Of a stretch of 64,000 nucleotides of DNA, positions 62,919 through 64,000 are shown in pieces. The position numbers were made by a program, and so were the translations under genes. The notes beneath the pieces are model-generated. The model saw nothing but the letters and a program-made list of their open reading frames with translations. It was not told the DNA's origin and ran no database searches. The stretch comes from Chryseomicrobium sp. FSL W7-1435. Its GTDB lineage: Bacteria > Bacillota > Bacilli > Bacillales_A > Planococcaceae. Where the stretch lies: NCBI RefSeq assembly GCF_038595005.1, contig NZ_CP151997.1, positions 1,426,001 to 1,490,000 on the forward strand, written 5' to 3'. Position 1 is the stretch's first letter; every line of letters begins with the position of its first letter.

Positions 62919-64000
62919 TGGCAGTTTACCGCTATAATGGAAGATCCATCGAAGGAGCCATAAAAAAAGGAACCATCGATGCTTCGACAAAAGCCCAAGC
63001 AATTCAAAAGTTGCGTGATCTGAAAATCAATCCACGCGAAGTGGAAGAGTCGAAATCAATTCTTCACAAAGAACTATCGATTGGTCAAAAAGTAAAAAAT
63101 CAAGATTTTGTTATCTACGTTCGTCAGTTTGCGACTCTGATTCGTGCAGGAGTTTCGATTGTTGAGTCTACTCGTATACTTGCTGATCAAACGAAATCCA
63201 AACCATTGAAAAAAGCACTTAACAACATTGAAGAAGATGTTCGCAGTGGATTAACATTTTCCGATGCAGCAGCAAAATATCCGAATGTGTTTCCGGGAGT
63301 TTTTGTGAACATGATTCGGGCAGGCGAAGCGACAGGGAATTTGGATACGTCGTTAGACAGGTTAGCAATGTCGCTTGAGAAACAATTTGCTATTAAGAAA
63401 AAAGTACAATCTACAATGACTTACCCTGTCATATTATTAATTCTTACTTTCGGAGTGGCTGGTTTCTTAATGTTGACAGTAGTTCCTAATTTCGTCGATA
63501 TGTTTGATGATATGGGAGCTGAACTTCCTACTATCACTAAAGTCGTTATGGCAATGAGTGAGTTCTTACAAACGAGCTGGTATATCATAATAATTGCAAT
63601 TGTAATTTTTGTATCGGTATTTATGTGGCTTTTTAAAAACAATAAAAAGTTTAATTTTGGAGTTTATTACACAATTATGCGAATGCCAGTTTTTGGCCAA
63701 CTTGTTCAGAAATCATCAATTGCTCGTGTAACACGAACATTATCGTCACTCTTTAGTTCATCAGTACCTATACTCCAAGCTTTAACAATTGTCGAAAAAG
63801 TATCGGGAAATCCGGTAATCGGAAATGTGCTTTTGGAGGCAAAACGTAGTTTAGAAAAAGGGAGTACGTTAACAGCTCCCCTACAAGCAAGTTGGATTTT
63901 CCCACCTCTGGTAACGCAGATGACTATGATTGGAGAGCAAACCGGATCACTTGATTACATGCTTGAGAAAGTTGCCATTTTTTATGAAGAAGAGGTAGAC
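62918..64000 (+). CDS. pilC: type IV pilus inner-membrane platform protein PilC (3' end outside window)
   Basis: The ATG overlaps the pilT stop (TAATG), and the frame stays open to the last base, giving 361 residues of an expected ~400. The N-terminal region begins MAVYRYNGRSIEGAIKKG, then the two GspF/PilC helical domains (about 60-190 with VRQFATLIRAGVSIVES and FPGVFVNMIRAGEATG; about 260-361 with ARVTRTLSSLFSSSVPILQAL and MIGEQTG) separated by two hydrophobic segments (about 168-190 and 218-236). It connects the PilB/PilT motors with pilus assembly. Major pilin and peptidase genes probably follow outside the window. Confidence 0.93.
   Translation, partial: MAVYRYNGRSIEGAIKKGTIDASTKAQAIQKLRDLKINPREVEESKSILHKELSIGQKVKNQDFVIYVRQFATLIRAGVSIVESTRILADQTKSKPLKKALNNIEEDVRSGLTFSDAAAKYPNVFPGVFVNMIRAGEATGNLDTSLDRLAMSLEKQFAIKKKVQSTMTYPVILLILTFGVAGFLMLTVVPNFVDMFDDMGAELPTITKVVMAMSEFLQTSWYIIIIAIVIFVSVFMWLFKNNKKFNFGVYYTIMRMPVFGQLVQKSSIARVTRTLSSLFSSSVPILQALTIVEKVSGNPVIGNVLLEAKRSLEKGSTLTAPLQASWIFPPLVTQMTMIGEQTGSLDYMLEKVAIFYEEEVD

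Overview
The window is a contiguous piece of a low-GC Gram-positive, endospore-forming chromosome. Gene order closely follows the Bacillus subtilis ysdC-sspI-pheST-rnhC-zapA-polX-mutS2-lcfA-fadR-etfBA-trxA-uvrC-lysC-sdhCAB-gerE-racE-rph-tig-clpX-lonA-engB-hemAXCDBL-valS-folC segment. Protein sequences, two T-box leaders, a lysine riboswitch and spore genes (sspI, gerE, a SpoVID-like gene) fit Bacillales, most likely Planococcaceae (for example a Sporosarcina or Paenisporosarcina relative); the family assignment is inference. No prophage, insertion-sequence transposase or CRISPR array is seen.

Layout: 1-3.2 kb dUTPase, M42 aminopeptidase, argF and sspI; 3.2-7.8 kb 23S/tRNA methyltransferase and T-box-controlled pheST; 8-14.7 kb rnhC, zapA, cvpA, polX, mutS2, a DUF350 membrane protein and an unlisted 26-residue membrane peptide; 14.7-19.8 kb fatty-acid degradation (lcfA, fadR, fadB, etfB, etfA) with two FadR boxes; 19.8-24.5 kb trxA, uvrC, riboswitch-controlled lysC and yslB; 24.6-28 kb sdhCAB; 28-32 kb thioesterase, gerE, MarR regulator, racE, rph, rdgB and tRNA-Arg(UCU); 32-39 kb TPR protein, tig, clpX, lonA and engB; 39.5-45.8 kb the whole hemAXCDBL operon; 46-50 kb SpoVID-like gene, a small antisense membrane gene and T-box-controlled valS; 50-54.6 kb two tandem FolC paralogues and a diguanylate cyclase; 54.6-64 kb a type IV pilus locus (minor pilins on the minus strand; VanW-domain protein, PilB, PilT, PilC on the plus strand, running off the end).

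Compared with the B. subtilis order known to me, several genes are absent from their expected slots: ysdB, gerM, ysnB, lonB, the LysM part of spoVID, and ysxE. The type IV pilus locus occupies the position where comC follows folC.

The most interesting non-coding material is in the gaps: (A) two ~180-bp stem-loop-plus-terminator elements downstream of lysC and hemL with compensatory changes in several stems, and a diverged inverted third copy; (B) two 136-bp palindromic elements downstream of sdhB and clpX bounded by 12-bp direct repeats, also with a covarying stem; (C) two ~125-bp elements bounded by 12-19 bp inverted repeats; (D) a 21-bp tandem repeat after pheT. Regulatory sites read by eye include a sigma-G-type promoter for sspI, a sigma-K-type promoter set inside a hairpin in front of gerE, a sigma-E-type promoter for the SpoVID-like gene, sigma-B-like plus sigma-A promoters for trxA, a third FadR box in front of the thioesterase gene, and a PerR-type box upstream of hemA.
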